A DNA stretch of 64,000 nucleotides from an uncultured Verrucomicrobiota bacterium (GCA_903960845.1 CAJCCF010000667.1:1-64000); one strand, 5' to 3'. Shown: positions 38,249 to 49,500, counted from the first letter of the stretch. Numbers and translations: made by a program. Notes: generated from the sequence alone by a model not told the origin.

Positions 38249-38265
38249 GTGAACACCTCGTTCAC
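38249..38265 (+). other. Short perfect inverted repeat GTGAAC-ACCTC-GTTCAC near the transposase remnant
   Basis: 6-bp arms with 5-nt loop read directly. Confidence 0.5.
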
Positions 38266-38321
38266 CTACTCCCGGCTCCCGATCACTGCCCTATCGGTGA
38301 AGTATCTCACTCGAAGACGCA

Positions 38322-38530
38322 GGTAAGCTGAGCACGGCCGAGATGGTGCGGTTGCGGGTGAGGTATTTCAGCGATGGCTTGGTGCTTGGGAGCAAAGAAT
38401 TTGTGGAGAGTGTCTTCACTAAAACCGCGAGAAGTTTGGTCCCAAACGCAAAGATGGAGCGCGACGGGTCAGCGAATCTGAATCACCGCTTTACGCGCTG
38501 CGACGATTGCGAGTGAAGCCGATGGAGTGA
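38322..38530 (+). pseudogene. C-terminal remnant of a REP-associated tyrosine transposase (RAYT/IS200-like), frameshifted
   Basis: GKLSTAEMVRLRVRYFSDGLVLGSKEFVESVFTKT in frame 38322, then (one missing nucleotide near 38427) REKFGPKRKDGARRVSESESPLYALRRLRVKPME-stop ending 38530. Confidence 0.7.
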
Positions 38531-38623
38531 CGAAGAAAGAAGTTGGGACAGTTTACTCTGGATAGCCTCACTGCACCACGCCCATAGCCACTCCGGCCCG
38601 GCTCCCGCAAAAGTAATTTCCGC

Positions 38624-39070
38624 TCATGCCGCCGGGCGCTGATCCAGCCATGTCTTCACGGCGGACTTCATGCGTGTGAGGATGTAATAAACGGTCTGGC
38701 TGCGCAGCCGGACCAGATCGGCTCCGATGATGCGGGGGACGAAGTCGGCTGGCACGGCCATGATCTCCTCCGGTGTGCTGCCGCTGAGACCACGGCAAAG
38801 AATGGCCGCCATGGCCTTGGTCAGCGTCTGCACCTTGGGTCCGAGTTCAATGGCGAATTGCGCCCTGCCCAGTTCATCAACACGCAGATAAACGCCCACC
38901 GTGTCCGTGCATTCCTCGTCCTTGCGCACGTCTTCGAGATCAAAGGTATCGCCTTCCTTGCGAACACAGGCAGCGGCGGCATCGGCGTAATTGATCAGGT
39001 TCTCCCGCCGCTCCGGCTCAGGCAGGAACTCGAAGAGCTCGATGATCTCGGTGAGGGCTGGAGGATACAT
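38624..39070 (-). CDS. SufE family Fe-S metabolism protein
   Basis: MYPPALTEIIELFEFLPEPERRENLINYA...DEECTDTVGVYLRVDELGRAQFAIELGPKVQTLTKAMAAILCRGLSGSTPEEI. Confidence 0.85.
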   Translation of the reverse strand: MYPPALTEIIELFEFLPEPERRENLINYADAAAACVRKEGDTFDLEDVRKDEECTDTVGVYLRVDELGRAQFAIELGPKVQTLTKAMAAILCRGLSGSTPEEIMAVPADFVPRIIGADLVRLRSQTVYYILTRMKSAVKTWLDQRPAA

Positions 39071-39082
39071 AAAGAATGACGA

Positions 39083-39817
39083 ATGCAGAATGACGGGATG
39101 ACGAATCAAATCAATGCTTCGTTCACCCATCCCCAAGCATCCATGTCAGCCATTCTGAATCAGTCCTTCCTCTGCACCTCCGTGCCGCCGGAGATCATGG
39201 ACCGGCTGTGGGAGACGGGATGGCGGCATTTCGGTGAGACCTTTTTTCGTTACAATCTGAACGTGAATGACCAGGGCGTGCAGACCATCACTCCATTGCG
39301 GGTGGATCTGGAAAAATTCACGCTGAGCAAGAGCCAACGCCGTGTGCTGCGCAAGAATGCAGACCTGCGCTGCGAGTTTGTCCCGGCACAGCTTGGCGAG
39401 GAATCGCGCGCGATGTTTCAGCGACACAAGGCGCGCTTCAAGGACAACGTGCCGGATGATCTGGACACCTTCCTCTCCACCGATCCAGCATCGATCCCCT
39501 GCCCTTGCGTCGAGTGCCGGGTGCATCTGGGTGATGAACTCATCGCACTCAGTTATCTCGATCTCGGAGAAGGCAGCACCTCGGCGGTGTATGGCCTGTT
39601 TGAACCCGCGCACGCACAGCGCAGTCTCGGCATCTACACGATGCTCTGCGAGATCGAGTTCACCCGTGCACGCGGAGGCCGCTACTACTACCCGGGCTAT
39701 GCCACGAGGGAGCCCAGCGCCTATGATTATAAAAAGCAGCTTCGGGGACTTGAAACCCTGCACTGGGAGAGTGGTGAATGGAGCGATTGCGCCAGCCCAA
39801 ACGCAAACCGGTCATGA
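39083..39817 (+). CDS. Arginyl/leucyl-tRNA-protein transferase-like (Ate/Bpt C-terminal fold), start possibly at internal MSAIL
   Basis: RVDLEKFTLSKSQRRVLRKNADL, VYGLFEPAHAQRSLGIYTMLCEIEFTRARGGRYYYPGYATREPSAYDYKKQL resembles the ATE/Bpt catalytic domain. Confidence 0.65.
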   Translation: MQNDGMTNQINASFTHPQASMSAILNQSFLCTSVPPEIMDRLWETGWRHFGETFFRYNLNVNDQGVQTITPLRVDLEKFTLSKSQRRVLRKNADLRCEFVPAQLGEESRAMFQRHKARFKDNVPDDLDTFLSTDPASIPCPCVECRVHLGDELIALSYLDLGEGSTSAVYGLFEPAHAQRSLGIYTMLCEIEFTRARGGRYYYPGYATREPSAYDYKKQLRGLETLHWESGEWSDCASPNANRS

Positions 39818-39881
39818 TCCTCCGGCCATGAGGATTCCAGCTTGCCGAGGCGGCGAAGAGTCGCCATAGAGCGCGACCCTT

Positions 39882-40286
39882 ATGCCATCCCCAGCTCTCG
39901 AAACCGGAAAAGCCTTTCTCGCCGCCAATGCCACCCAACCCGGCGTCATCACCACCGCCAGCGGCCTGCAATATCTTGTGCTCACTCCAGGCACCGGCAA
40001 GAGCCCGAAGAAGACCGACACGGTCGTGGTGAACTATCGCGGGACCCTGATTAACGGCGTCGAATTCGACAGCAGCTACCTCGCCGGACGCGAGCCCGCT
40101 GAGTTTCCCCTGAATCGTGTCATCAAGGGCTGGACGGAAGGCGTGCAGCTCATGAAGGAAGGTGCCAAATTCCGCTTCTTCATCCCCTCCCACCTCGCCT
40201 ATGGCACACGCGGTGCCGGCATCGACATCGGCCCGGATGAGACGCTCATCTTCGAGGTCGAGCTGCTGAAGGTGTGGGAAGATTGA
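39882..40286 (+). CDS. FKBP-type peptidyl-prolyl cis-trans isomerase
   Basis: TTASGLQYLVLTPGTGKSPKKTDTVVVNYRGTLINGVEFDSSY...VIKGWTEGVQLMKEGAKFRFFIPSHLAYG. Confidence 0.92.
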   Translation: MPSPALETGKAFLAANATQPGVITTASGLQYLVLTPGTGKSPKKTDTVVVNYRGTLINGVEFDSSYLAGREPAEFPLNRVIKGWTEGVQLMKEGAKFRFFIPSHLAYGTRGAGIDIGPDETLIFEVELLKVWED

Positions 40287-40365
40287 GGCGGACGGTGCGC
40301 GCACGTTTCGGAGCACACTCACCACGCTTGAGTTGGCTCACGCTCGCGAGAGGAGGCCAGCGATT

Positions 40366-41379
40366 CTACCTGGAAAGCGCACGGCAGTTATCGAGCAGGC
40401 CGTGCACATAGGCAGCGACGCCTTCGAAGGCTTGCTTGTAGGGTGTGTCGTCGAGACAGATGAGATCGGCGACAGCTTCCCTGAGCATGGACTGGGCGAA
40501 ATTGACGGCCTTTTCGATGGCCCCCTCGTCGTCGGCGATGCTGGCGAGGATGGTGGTGTCCATGGGCTCGCCCTGAAGGAGCATCTTGTTGAGTTTTTGC
40601 TTCTGCGCATCCGTGGCATCCATGAGGAGATAAAGGATGGGGAGAGTGAGTTTACCCTTCACCAGATCGGTGCGGAGAGTCTTGCCGACCTTGGCTTCAT
40701 CGCCCACCAGATCCAGACAGTCATCGTAGATCTGATAGACGGTGCCGAGCTTCATGCCGTAGCTGAAGAGGGCGGCCTCGATCTTTTCGGGAACTTTGTT
40801 CAGCCTGGCCCCCATGCCTGCGGCGACACCGAAGAGGGCTGCGGTCTTCATTTCGATCATGCGCAGGTAATCGGGCACGGAGAGGTTCAGATCAAAGCGG
40901 CGCTGGGTTTGAAAAATCTCGCCACTGCACACATCGCGCGAGGCTTTGGCGATGCTGCGGCAGACGACGGAGTCCTCGAACTCGGTGGCCAGTTCCAGCG
41001 CATAGGCAAAGAGGGCATCACCAAGGAGCACGCTGAGTGCGCTGCCCCATTTTGCCGCCGCCGTGGGCATGCCGCGCCGGGTGGCTGCTCCGTCCATGAT
41101 GTCATCATGCACGAGCGATGCGATATGAATCATCTCAAGAATCACCGAGAGTCGCGTGTGATCTGCTGTTTTCCCGCCAGTAGCACCACCAGCCATGAGG
41201 GCGAGCGCGGGGCGAATGCGTTTCCCGGCACCCTGGCAGACATAAGCAACGTAACCTTCCACAGCAGGATCAAAGGCGCGGGCCTGATCACGGATTGCCT
41301 TTTCCACCACTTCCAGATCAGCGCGGATTAGCTCAAAGGGGAAGACGGGGGTGTTGGCGCTGGCAGTTTGAGTGTTCAT
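40366..41379 (-). CDS. Polyprenyl (octaprenyl/heptaprenyl-type) diphosphate synthase
   Basis: GAGKRIRPALALMAG, IHIASLVHDDIMDGAATRRG, LGDALFAYALE, YQIYDDCLDLVGDE. Confidence 0.93.
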   Translation of the reverse strand: MNTQTASANTPVFPFELIRADLEVVEKAIRDQARAFDPAVEGYVAYVCQGAGKRIRPALALMAGGATGGKTADHTRLSVILEMIHIASLVHDDIMDGAATRRGMPTAAAKWGSALSVLLGDALFAYALELATEFEDSVVCRSIAKASRDVCSGEIFQTQRRFDLNLSVPDYLRMIEMKTAALFGVAAGMGARLNKVPEKIEAALFSYGMKLGTVYQIYDDCLDLVGDEAKVGKTLRTDLVKGKLTLPILYLLMDATDAQKQKLNKMLLQGEPMDTTILASIADDEGAIEKAVNFAQSMLREAVADLICLDDTPYKQAFEGVAAYVHGLLDNCRALSR

Positions 41380-41574
41380 TGCAGTGGAGGGGGTCCGGTC
41401 AATCCGGTGGACACAGCTGACGCTTCCAATCGCGCACCGTGAATTCCCAGTCAATTACGACCTGCAATGAATCTGCGTTCAGACTTTCATCATTTGCTTC
41501 ATTCTTTGAAAGTTCCGCACCGCTTGAGATCGGTTTTTTTGGCCAGGAAACCGCCAATGAGCGCGCCTACGCCA

Positions 41575-42327
41575 TCACAACTGATGACTGGCACAGACGG
41601 CGCAATTATCACGGCGCGGCAGTTTAACGCGGCGGAACCGCATCTGCCCCAGATCCATGCAGAGCATCTCACCAGCCAGTGGCTGGCCGATGCCGGTGAT
41701 GAGTTTGATCACCTCCATGGCCCCCACACAGGCGGCCGTGCCCGACACCGCACCGAACACAGGGAACCGCCTCGTCCAGGTCGGTGGCACTTCGGGCACA
41801 TAACAGGCCAGACAGCCGGTGAGCCCGGGGATGAAGGTGGTCACACTGGCCTCAAGCGTGTGCATGGCGCACTCGACCAGGGGCTTGCGGGCACGAGCCG
41901 CAGCGGCGTTCAGAGCCAGGCGTTCTTCAAAGAGCGGCGCGGCATCGACAACGAAGTCAGCCAGCCCGACCATGGCGTCGGCATTGACAGCGCTGATGTT
42001 CTCAGGCAACGCCACGATTTCGCAGTCGGGATTCAATTCAAACAGGCGCTGCGCGATGGATTCCACACGCGGCCGTCCCACTTGGCTGCGAGTTTGCAGG
42101 AGTTGGCGGTTCAGATCGGATAGTTTTAAATCGCCGCCGTGAGCCAGCACCAGTTTCCCAACTCCGGCCGCAGCCAGTTCCAGCGCCACCAGCCCGCCCA
42201 GACCACCGACCCGTGAAATCAGCACCGAGGCCGCTTTTAAACGACGCTGTCCCTCCTCACCGACACCTGGCACCGACATCTGCCATTCATAGAGCGCGCG
42301 ATCGGTTTCAGTGAGATCAGGAAGCAT
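41575..42327 (-). CDS. ThiF/MoeB/HesA family E1-like adenylyltransferase
   Basis: VLISRVGGLGGLVALELAAAGVGKLVLAHGGDLKLSDLNRQLLQ, LTGCLACYVPEVPP, CAVCASH metal-binding Cys pairs. Confidence 0.88.
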   Translation of the reverse strand: MLPDLTETDRALYEWQMSVPGVGEEGQRRLKAASVLISRVGGLGGLVALELAAAGVGKLVLAHGGDLKLSDLNRQLLQTRSQVGRPRVESIAQRLFELNPDCEIVALPENISAVNADAMVGLADFVVDAAPLFEERLALNAAAARARKPLVECAMHTLEASVTTFIPGLTGCLACYVPEVPPTWTRRFPVFGAVSGTAACVGAMEVIKLITGIGQPLAGEMLCMDLGQMRFRRVKLPRRDNCAVCASHQL

Positions 42328-42381
42328 GGGAGGCGGGAAACGAAAAGAACTGGCAGGATGTTGCGCGGAGCAGCGCAGCCC

Positions 42382-42858
42382 TCAGGCAAGCGGCACCAGA
42401 TGGTACTCCAAAGCCCACTCCCGCATGTAGCGCACCTCGTTCGGTTCAAAACAGTAAATAATCAGCTCGGGATTCTCCGGCGTGCGCAGGTAGGCGCGCA
42501 GCAGCGGATTGCTGTCCCAAATCGCTTTGATGATCGAGGCGTCTGTGACCACACGTGCCACGGCGGTGATGCGCACCTGATGATGATCGTCATCGGTGTA
42601 ACACAGCTCAGCCTTTGGATTCGCCGCAAGCTGAGCGGTCTTGCCGTAGCGGCGCAGATTGGCCACATAAACGGTGAACCCATCCGTGCGCACCGGCGAA
42701 ACGGGTCGCACCCGAGCCTGATCGCCCTCCACCGTGGCGAGCATGGGAAACTTGGCTTTGGCCATCGTCGCCTGCGCAAGCGCGGGCAGTTCAGCGGGAT
42801 CGAGAGGTTGAGGTTGCGGCTGGGACATGGGTGCTGAAACCGATACGTCAAACACCAC
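42382..42858 (-). CDS. Pyridoxamine 5'-phosphate oxidase-like flavin-binding protein
   Basis: KAKFPMLATVEGDQARVRPVSPVRTDGFTVYVANLRRYGKTAQLAANPKAELCYTD. Confidence 0.75.
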   Translation of the reverse strand: MVFDVSVSAPMSQPQPQPLDPAELPALAQATMAKAKFPMLATVEGDQARVRPVSPVRTDGFTVYVANLRRYGKTAQLAANPKAELCYTDDDHHQVRITAVARVVTDASIIKAIWDSNPLLRAYLRTPENPELIIYCFEPNEVRYMREWALEYHLVPLA

Positions 42859-42891
42859 CAGAACTCACGCAATTCTTGCCCCGGCACTCTC

Positions 42892-45800
42892 CTAACCCAT
42901 GCGCAGATCCAGAGTCAGCGGGAACTCCGGGGCGATATCCAGCCTCACTGGCTCGATCGCTCCAGGCGTGTGCCCCATGGGGAAGAACCGACCGAGCCGG
43001 CGGCTCTCCGCCTCAAAGCTGTTCACCGGGAATGTGTCGTAGCTGCGACCTCCGGGATGCACCACATGATAGGTGCAACCGCCAAGGCTGCGCTTGTTCC
43101 AGACATCCACGATGTCAAACACGAGCGGACTGTGAATGCCAATGGTCGGATGCAGGCAGTTGGGCGGCTGCCAGGCGCGATAGCGCACACCAGCGACGTA
43201 TTCACCGACCGTTCCAGTGTGATGCAGCGGCACCTCGCGACCGTTGCAGGTGATGACATACCTTCCGCCCACCAGACCGCTCGTTTTCACCTGCACGCGC
43301 TCCAGACTGCTGTCCACATAACGAACAGTTCCGCCGGGCGCGCCCTCCTCACCAAGGACATGCCAGGGCTCCAAAGCAGAGCGGATTTCCAGCGTGATTC
43401 CGCGCCGCGTGATGTGGCCTAGATTGGGGAATTTGAACTCAAAATGCGGCATGAACCACTCGGGTTTCAGGTCGTAGCCAGCATCCTTCATGTCGGCGAG
43501 CACGTCGCTGAAATCATCCCACACAAAGTGCGGAAGCAGGAAGCGATCATGCAGCGCAGTGCCCCAGCGAACAAGCTTTTGCTCATAAGGCCGATCCCAG
43601 AAACGGGCGATGGCAGCACGCACCAGCAGGTGCTGGGCGAGACTCATCTCAGCATGAGGCGGCATTTCAAATGAACGCAACTCAACGAGCCCCAGACGGC
43701 CGGTGCCACTGCCCGGGTCAAAGAGCTTGTCGATGGAAAATTCCGTGCGGTGCGTGTTGCCCGAGGCATCCGCGAGCAGATGGCGGAAAAGCCGGTCCAC
43801 CAGCCAGGGCGGCGTGTGGCCATTTTCCTTGCTGTAGCGATCCATCTCCTTGAATGCCAGCTCGATTTCGAAGACAGCATCATTGCGCGATTCATCAATG
43901 CGCGGCGACTGGCTGGTCGGGCCGATGAACAGGCCGCTGAAGAGATAGCTCAGACTCGGATGATTGTGCCAGTAGCCCAACAAACTTTTGAGCAAATCAG
44001 GTCGCCGCAGCAGTGGCGACTCCCTTGGTTGTTCACCACCGAAGACGATGTGATTGCCACCGCCTGTTCCGGTGTGACGGCCATCCACCATGAATTTCTC
44101 CGTGCCCAGCCTTGTGAGACGCGCTTCTTCATAGAGCGTTTTGGTGTTCTGCACCAGATCGGCCCAAGTTTTAACCGGGTGCATGTTCACCTCGATCACG
44201 CCGGGATCAGGCGTGACCTTGAGCACGTTCAGACGCGGATCATAGGGCGGCGGAGTGCCTTCAATGATGACCGGCATCTTCAGCGCCGAAGCGACCTCTT
44301 CAATTGCCGTCAAAAGATCCAGGTAATCCTCCACCTTTTCCACCGGTGGCATGAAGAGATGCAGACGGCCCTCACGAGGCTCAATGCAGACCGCCGTACG
44401 GATCACCTTGCCTGCCGACTCCTGCGGCAGCGGGCAGCGCTCCGCGTCAGCAATTTCAGAGCCTTCTGGTGCATCCAACTTAAGGCGCTCAGGCTTGCCC
44501 TGGCCTGAGTAGACGCCCCGGCCATAGCTCGCGGGAACGGATGAAACGCCTTCCAGCCAATCCGCCACGGCACCCAGGAAGTGCTGCCGTCCCTCAGGAC
44601 GCGGCGGCAAATCCGGCCAGTCGCTGGAAGGATCGGCCGGATAAATCCATGGATAATCCGAGGCGCTCACCCATGGCAGCGTGTCCAGCGGCAGACGCAG
44701 CCCCATCGGCGAATCACCCGGAATCAGGTACATTGCATCATCGCGAACGAACCATGGTCCGCTTTGCCAGCGCGGTTTGCCGCGCATTTCGGCACGCTGC
44801 AGCGGCAGCGCAAACCCCACCACCTCATCAATTCCCTGCTCAAACAAGCGCGCCAGACGCAGGCGTTCTTCAGCATTTTTTAGGTTAGACTTTAACGGAT
44901 CCACATTGACCGGCAGACGCTTCTCCTTCCAGAGATAGTAAAAGACATCTTCATAACCGGGCTTCAACCATCGTGGATCAACGCCGAGCACCGTCGCCAG
45001 CGCCAGGCCAAAGCGCCTGGCCTCACCGCTGCCGTGGCCGTAGTTCACCGTTTCATCCGCCATCAGCGAGTCATCCAACCACAGCGGCACGCCATCCTGA
45101 CGCCAGTAACAGCCCAGCGCCCAGCGCGGCAGCGACTCACCCGGATACCATTTGCCCATGCCGTGATGCAGCAATCCACCGGGGCCAAAGCGCTCGCGCA
45201 GACGCTTGATGAGTTTGCCGGACAGAAGGCGCTTGTTCGGCCCCACCGCTGCCGTGTTCCACTCCTCCCCCTCCATGTCATCAATGCTCACAAAAGTGGG
45301 CTCACCACCCATGGTCAGGCGTACATCGCCCTGGATCAGATCCTCATCCACGCGGTGTCCCAGAGCCTCGATTTCAGACCATTGCTCCGGCGTGTAGGGT
45401 TTCGTAACGCGAGGGGATTCAACGATACGCGTGACTGACATCTCATGCTGGAAAGTCACCTCACATTTGTCCACGGCACCACTCACGGGTGCGGCACTCT
45501 GCGGGTCGGGAGTTGCGGCCAGCGGCAAGTGTCCCTCACCAGCCATCAGCCCGGAAGTCGGATCCAGTCCCACCCATCCGGCACCCGGCAGATACACCTC
45601 ACACCAGGCGTGCAGATCGGTAAAATCCACCTCCGTGCCACTCGGACCATCCAGCGATTTCACATCCGCCTTCAGCTGAATCAGGTAACCACTGACAAAG
45701 CGTGCCGCCATGCCCAGATGACGAAAAACCTGCACCATCAGCCAGGCCGAATCGCGGCAGGAACCGCTGCCCAGTTCCAGTGTCTCCTCCGGTGTCTGCA

Positions 45801-46314
45801 CGCCTGGTTCAAGGCGGATGCCATAGCTGATGTCCTTCCAAAGCATCTGATTGAGTGCCACTAAAAAATCAATCGTCCGCAGAGGCTCCTTGGATCCCAA
45901 CATGAGCTGCCGCACCTGCCTGACGTAAGCGCCGAGCAACGATGTCAGGGGCAGTTTCCGGTGGTAGGGTTCCAACTCATGCACCAGCACCGGGTCATAG
46001 CGAAAGGGCACATGCTCCGCGTCAGGCTCCAGGAAAAAATCAAAGGGATTGTAGACCGCGATCTCCGCCACCAGATCGACCTCCACCGTCAACTCCGTCG
46101 CCTTTTCAGGAAAGACCAGCCGGGCCAGATAGTTTGACTGCGGATCCTGCTGCCAATTGATGAAGTGATCCCCCGGCGTGATTTTGAGTGAGTAACTCAG
46201 CACCGGTGTGCGGCAGTGCGGCGCGGGACGCAACCTCACCACGTGTGGTGAAAGCGACACGTGACGATCAAACTGATACTGGGTGACGTGACGAAGGGCG
46301 ACGTGAATGGACAT
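42892..46314 (-). CDS. Transglutaminase-like / DUF2126 protein
   Basis: MSIHVALRHVTQYQFDRHVSLSPHVVRLRPAPHCRTP, transglutaminase core ELGSGSCRDSAWLMVQVFRHLGMAARFVSGYLIQL...DLHAWCEVYLPGAGWVGLDPTSGL, followed by a long DUF2126-type C-terminus. Confidence 0.9.
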   Translation of the reverse strand: MSIHVALRHVTQYQFDRHVSLSPHVVRLRPAPHCRTPVLSYSLKITPGDHFINWQQDPQSNYLARLVFPEKATELTVEVDLVAEIAVYNPFDFFLEPDAEHVPFRYDPVLVHELEPYHRKLPLTSLLGAYVRQVRQLMLGSKEPLRTIDFLVALNQMLWKDISYGIRLEPGVQTPEETLELGSGSCRDSAWLMVQVFRHLGMAARFVSGYLIQLKADVKSLDGPSGTEVDFTDLHAWCEVYLPGAGWVGLDPTSGLMAGEGHLPLAATPDPQSAAPVSGAVDKCEVTFQHEMSVTRIVESPRVTKPYTPEQWSEIEALGHRVDEDLIQGDVRLTMGGEPTFVSIDDMEGEEWNTAAVGPNKRLLSGKLIKRLRERFGPGGLLHHGMGKWYPGESLPRWALGCYWRQDGVPLWLDDSLMADETVNYGHGSGEARRFGLALATVLGVDPRWLKPGYEDVFYYLWKEKRLPVNVDPLKSNLKNAEERLRLARLFEQGIDEVVGFALPLQRAEMRGKPRWQSGPWFVRDDAMYLIPGDSPMGLRLPLDTLPWVSASDYPWIYPADPSSDWPDLPPRPEGRQHFLGAVADWLEGVSSVPASYGRGVYSGQGKPERLKLDAPEGSEIADAERCPLPQESAGKVIRTAVCIEPREGRLHLFMPPVEKVEDYLDLLTAIEEVASALKMPVIIEGTPPPYDPRLNVLKVTPDPGVIEVNMHPVKTWADLVQNTKTLYEEARLTRLGTEKFMVDGRHTGTGGGNHIVFGGEQPRESPLLRRPDLLKSLLGYWHNHPSLSYLFSGLFIGPTSQSPRIDESRNDAVFEIELAFKEMDRYSKENGHTPPWLVDRLFRHLLADASGNTHRTEFSIDKLFDPGSGTGRLGLVELRSFEMPPHAEMSLAQHLLVRAAIARFWDRPYEQKLVRWGTALHDRFLLPHFVWDDFSDVLADMKDAGYDLKPEWFMPHFEFKFPNLGHITRRGITLEIRSALEPWHVLGEEGAPGGTVRYVDSSLERVQVKTSGLVGGRYVITCNGREVPLHHTGTVGEYVAGVRYRAWQPPNCLHPTIGIHSPLVFDIVDVWNKRSLGGCTYHVVHPGGRSYDTFPVNSFEAESRRLGRFFPMGHTPGAIEPVRLDIAPEFPLTLDLRMG

Positions 46315-46508
46315 GCGGTTGGGTTGTCCCAAGAGACAAAGCACAGCGCGTGCCAGCGCACCTGCATGCTGCCAAATGCTTTTCATGAGCCCTATTTATG
46401 TAATCCTTAGGTCGAGTAATTCGGCAGGATGGCAGCAGCGATTCCTTCATGTTTGTCTAATCTTAAATTCCACTCGCTTTTCCAAGCACCTTGAGTCAGT
46501 TCACAAGG

Positions 46509-49500
46509 ATGATTCTGCAAACCTACTCACCCGGCTCAGGACATGCTTATTTTCTCCGCATTGCCCTTGCGGTTATGGCGTGGTTCACCGTCCAGCCATC
46601 GATGGCTCAAGATCCAAGCATCATTGGAACTTACCATGGTTTGGTTTCCAGAACGGCGGAACCGCCAGCGTGGGTGAATTCGCACCTCGGAGCGCGGATT
46701 GAAATCATCACCCAGGTCAATGGCAACTACATGGGTAAGCTGATCACCACGGGGACGCCTCTGAGTTTCAGTGGCCGCATCACCAGCGCCGATCCAACTG
46801 AGGGAACAAGCTCCACAACCATCCTTAGGACAGGGCTGCCGGCACTGACTCTTGATCTGGACTTCTCGAATGATCTGATGACCGGCACCATCACTCACCC
46901 TGACGGAGAAACCGCCAGCATCACGGGCTGGCGCAGTGTTTGGGTTGCGGCCACACGACCGGCCAAAGATTATCTTGGACGTCACAATTTCATCATCACT
47001 TCCGATCTTCCTGACGTTGGCGCCGGGTTTGGCAGCTTCACCGTGGCAGCCAATGGCAGCCTCAGCATCACAGGAAAGTTACCCGACGGCACCATTCTCA
47101 ATTGCATCACATTCCTCGGCCCCACTGGGGAGGCTCTCATCTACCAGACTTTCTACACCAAGCCCGGGAGCTTCATGGCAGCGCTTCAAATCACGGCTTC
47201 GACAAAGGATGATCCTTCCACACTTTCATCCATTGAGCCTTCATCAAGCTGGTACAAACCGGAGCAAACACTTTTAACAGACCGGTTTCATCGTGAAGGT
47301 TTTCTCGCCTCCTGCCAGATCAGTGGCGGGCAATATATCCCGCCCGCAGCGGGCGATATCGCCGCAGGCCTTCCGGATGTGGATCGAAATGGTTTCGTGA
47401 CGTTCGAAGGCCTGGCAAGCAATTCACAGACGGTTGCCAACACCTTCTTCACGCTCAATTCAGCGGCAAAAGTCACCATGGCACCGGCAGCATCGAATCC
47501 CGCCAAAACAACCCTCACGGTGAAGCCCGCCACAGGAGAATTCAGCGGCGGATTCACCTTGGTTGATGACGATCTCAACTCAACACCCGGCACGGACAGC
47601 AATGGCAATCCAATCTATAAAAAACTGACCCGCAAAGTGACCTTTGAAGGGCTCATCGTGGACAATGGACGCATAGCCACCAGCTCAGGTTTCTATCTGG
47701 CGCCCTCCGATCCGGATCCGAATGCAACTCCTCCCATCACCCTGACCAACTCTCCGCTCATCGGCGGTGCCGCCAGCCTTACCCCGAACCCTGACGCCCC
47801 GCCTCCGCTTCTGATCGGTTTTGAGACTGAGACCGCGAATGTCACCGAAGGTGAGGCTCAATCGATCATCATCCGCTCCTCCGAGGCGCTCACGCAAAAC
47901 CGCACGCTGACCATTTCGGTTATTCCCCACACCGCCGTGGCAGCTGATCTCAGCGCCACCTCGATCACGGCGACCATCCCCGCCGGATCGGATCATGTCA
48001 CCATCATGATCCCCGTGAAAGATGATGGTCTGGATGAAGAGGATGAGGACTTTGATCTCGTTCTGTCGGACGGCCCCGGGTTTGATCTCGATACTCCCGC
48101 AATCTGCAACGTGGTGATCACTGATGATGATTTTCCTATCGAAATCACGGGTGATCCGCAGTCCCAAATTCTGGAGCTTGGCAGCGATGGCACCTTCCAG
48201 GTGGAGGCCGTGGGCAGCGACATGATCTTTCAGTGGCAGCGCACCAGCACCGATCTTTTGGGGATGAGCAAGAACCCGCTGCTGCTCAACAATGTTCAGC
48301 TTTCCCAGGCGGGTATTTATCGCGTGAAGGTGTCCAACCTGATCAACGGGTATTTCTCCGGCAACGCGGAGCTCGCGGTCGTGGACACCGGCACAAAACT
48401 TGTCGCACTCACGGCCGGAGCAACCGCCACACTTACGGCAGGAGTCGCCGGACCTCCAGGCAGCCTCACATATCAGTGGCGCGTGTCAGGTTCCGACGTG
48501 GATAACGACACTGGATCGACTCCCCGTATTTCAGGGGCCACCACACCGGTTTTGATCATCAAAAACCTCGTTGATACTGACATTGGCGACTACGTCTGCA
48601 CCGTCACTCAGACCTCCTCGGGATTGGAGATGCCATCCGGAGAATTCAGGCTCCGCCTTCCGACGATGAAGCCTGATCTCAGCGACCTGGAACTGCCGGA
48701 CGGCCAGATTCTAAGGGCCTATCATCACGACGTGCTTTTCGATACCGACTTTGACTCCGCCCCTGGCAACTTTAGCGCCACGGGCCTGCCGGCAGGGCTG
48801 AGCATCAACGCCAACACCGGCATCATCAGCGGAACTCCGGTCACTCCAGTGACCAATGCGAAGGTGGTCATCACCGCGACCAACCCCATCGGCAGCACCA
48901 GTGTGGAAAGTCTCCTCACCATCCTGCCCTTCCCTGCCGGGGCACTGGGCACCTTTCATGGGATCGTGGATCGCGTGAACGCCAACGCCATGCCTCCTGA
49001 AATCACGGCCAATCCCTGGGTGCGCTCCGATCTCGGTGCCAGGATCGAAATCCTCACCACAGCGACGGGAGGTTTCAGCGGCAAACTGCTCAACGGCACC
49101 ACGCTGCCTTTCAGCGGCCAGCTTGCCTTTGATGGTGACCTCCTCACTGCAACGACCAGCGTTCCCCAGCTTGATAAGAAACTTCCGCCACTGATTCTCA
49201 GCCTAACCATTGATCCTGCCGAACAAACCTTCACCGGACGACTCTACCCGCCCTCCTACAGCCCTGACCCCATCGACCCGATTGATCCTGGCTCTGCCGG
49301 AGTTTGGGGCTGGCGCAATTCATGGACCAAGGCCACACCGGCCACAGCTTATCTTGGCCGCTTTAATTTTGCGCTCGGCAGCGATGGTGCGGCGGGAGAG
49401 GAATCACCTGAAGGCTCGGGCTTCGGAACCTTTATCATTCCCGCAACCGGCACTTTCAACATCACCGGACTCATGCCCGATGGCACGGTATTCATCTGCA

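Noticed and set aside
38025-38252. 75-aa ORF after the PhoH-like gene
   Set aside because: No family signal; lies in the decayed transposase region.
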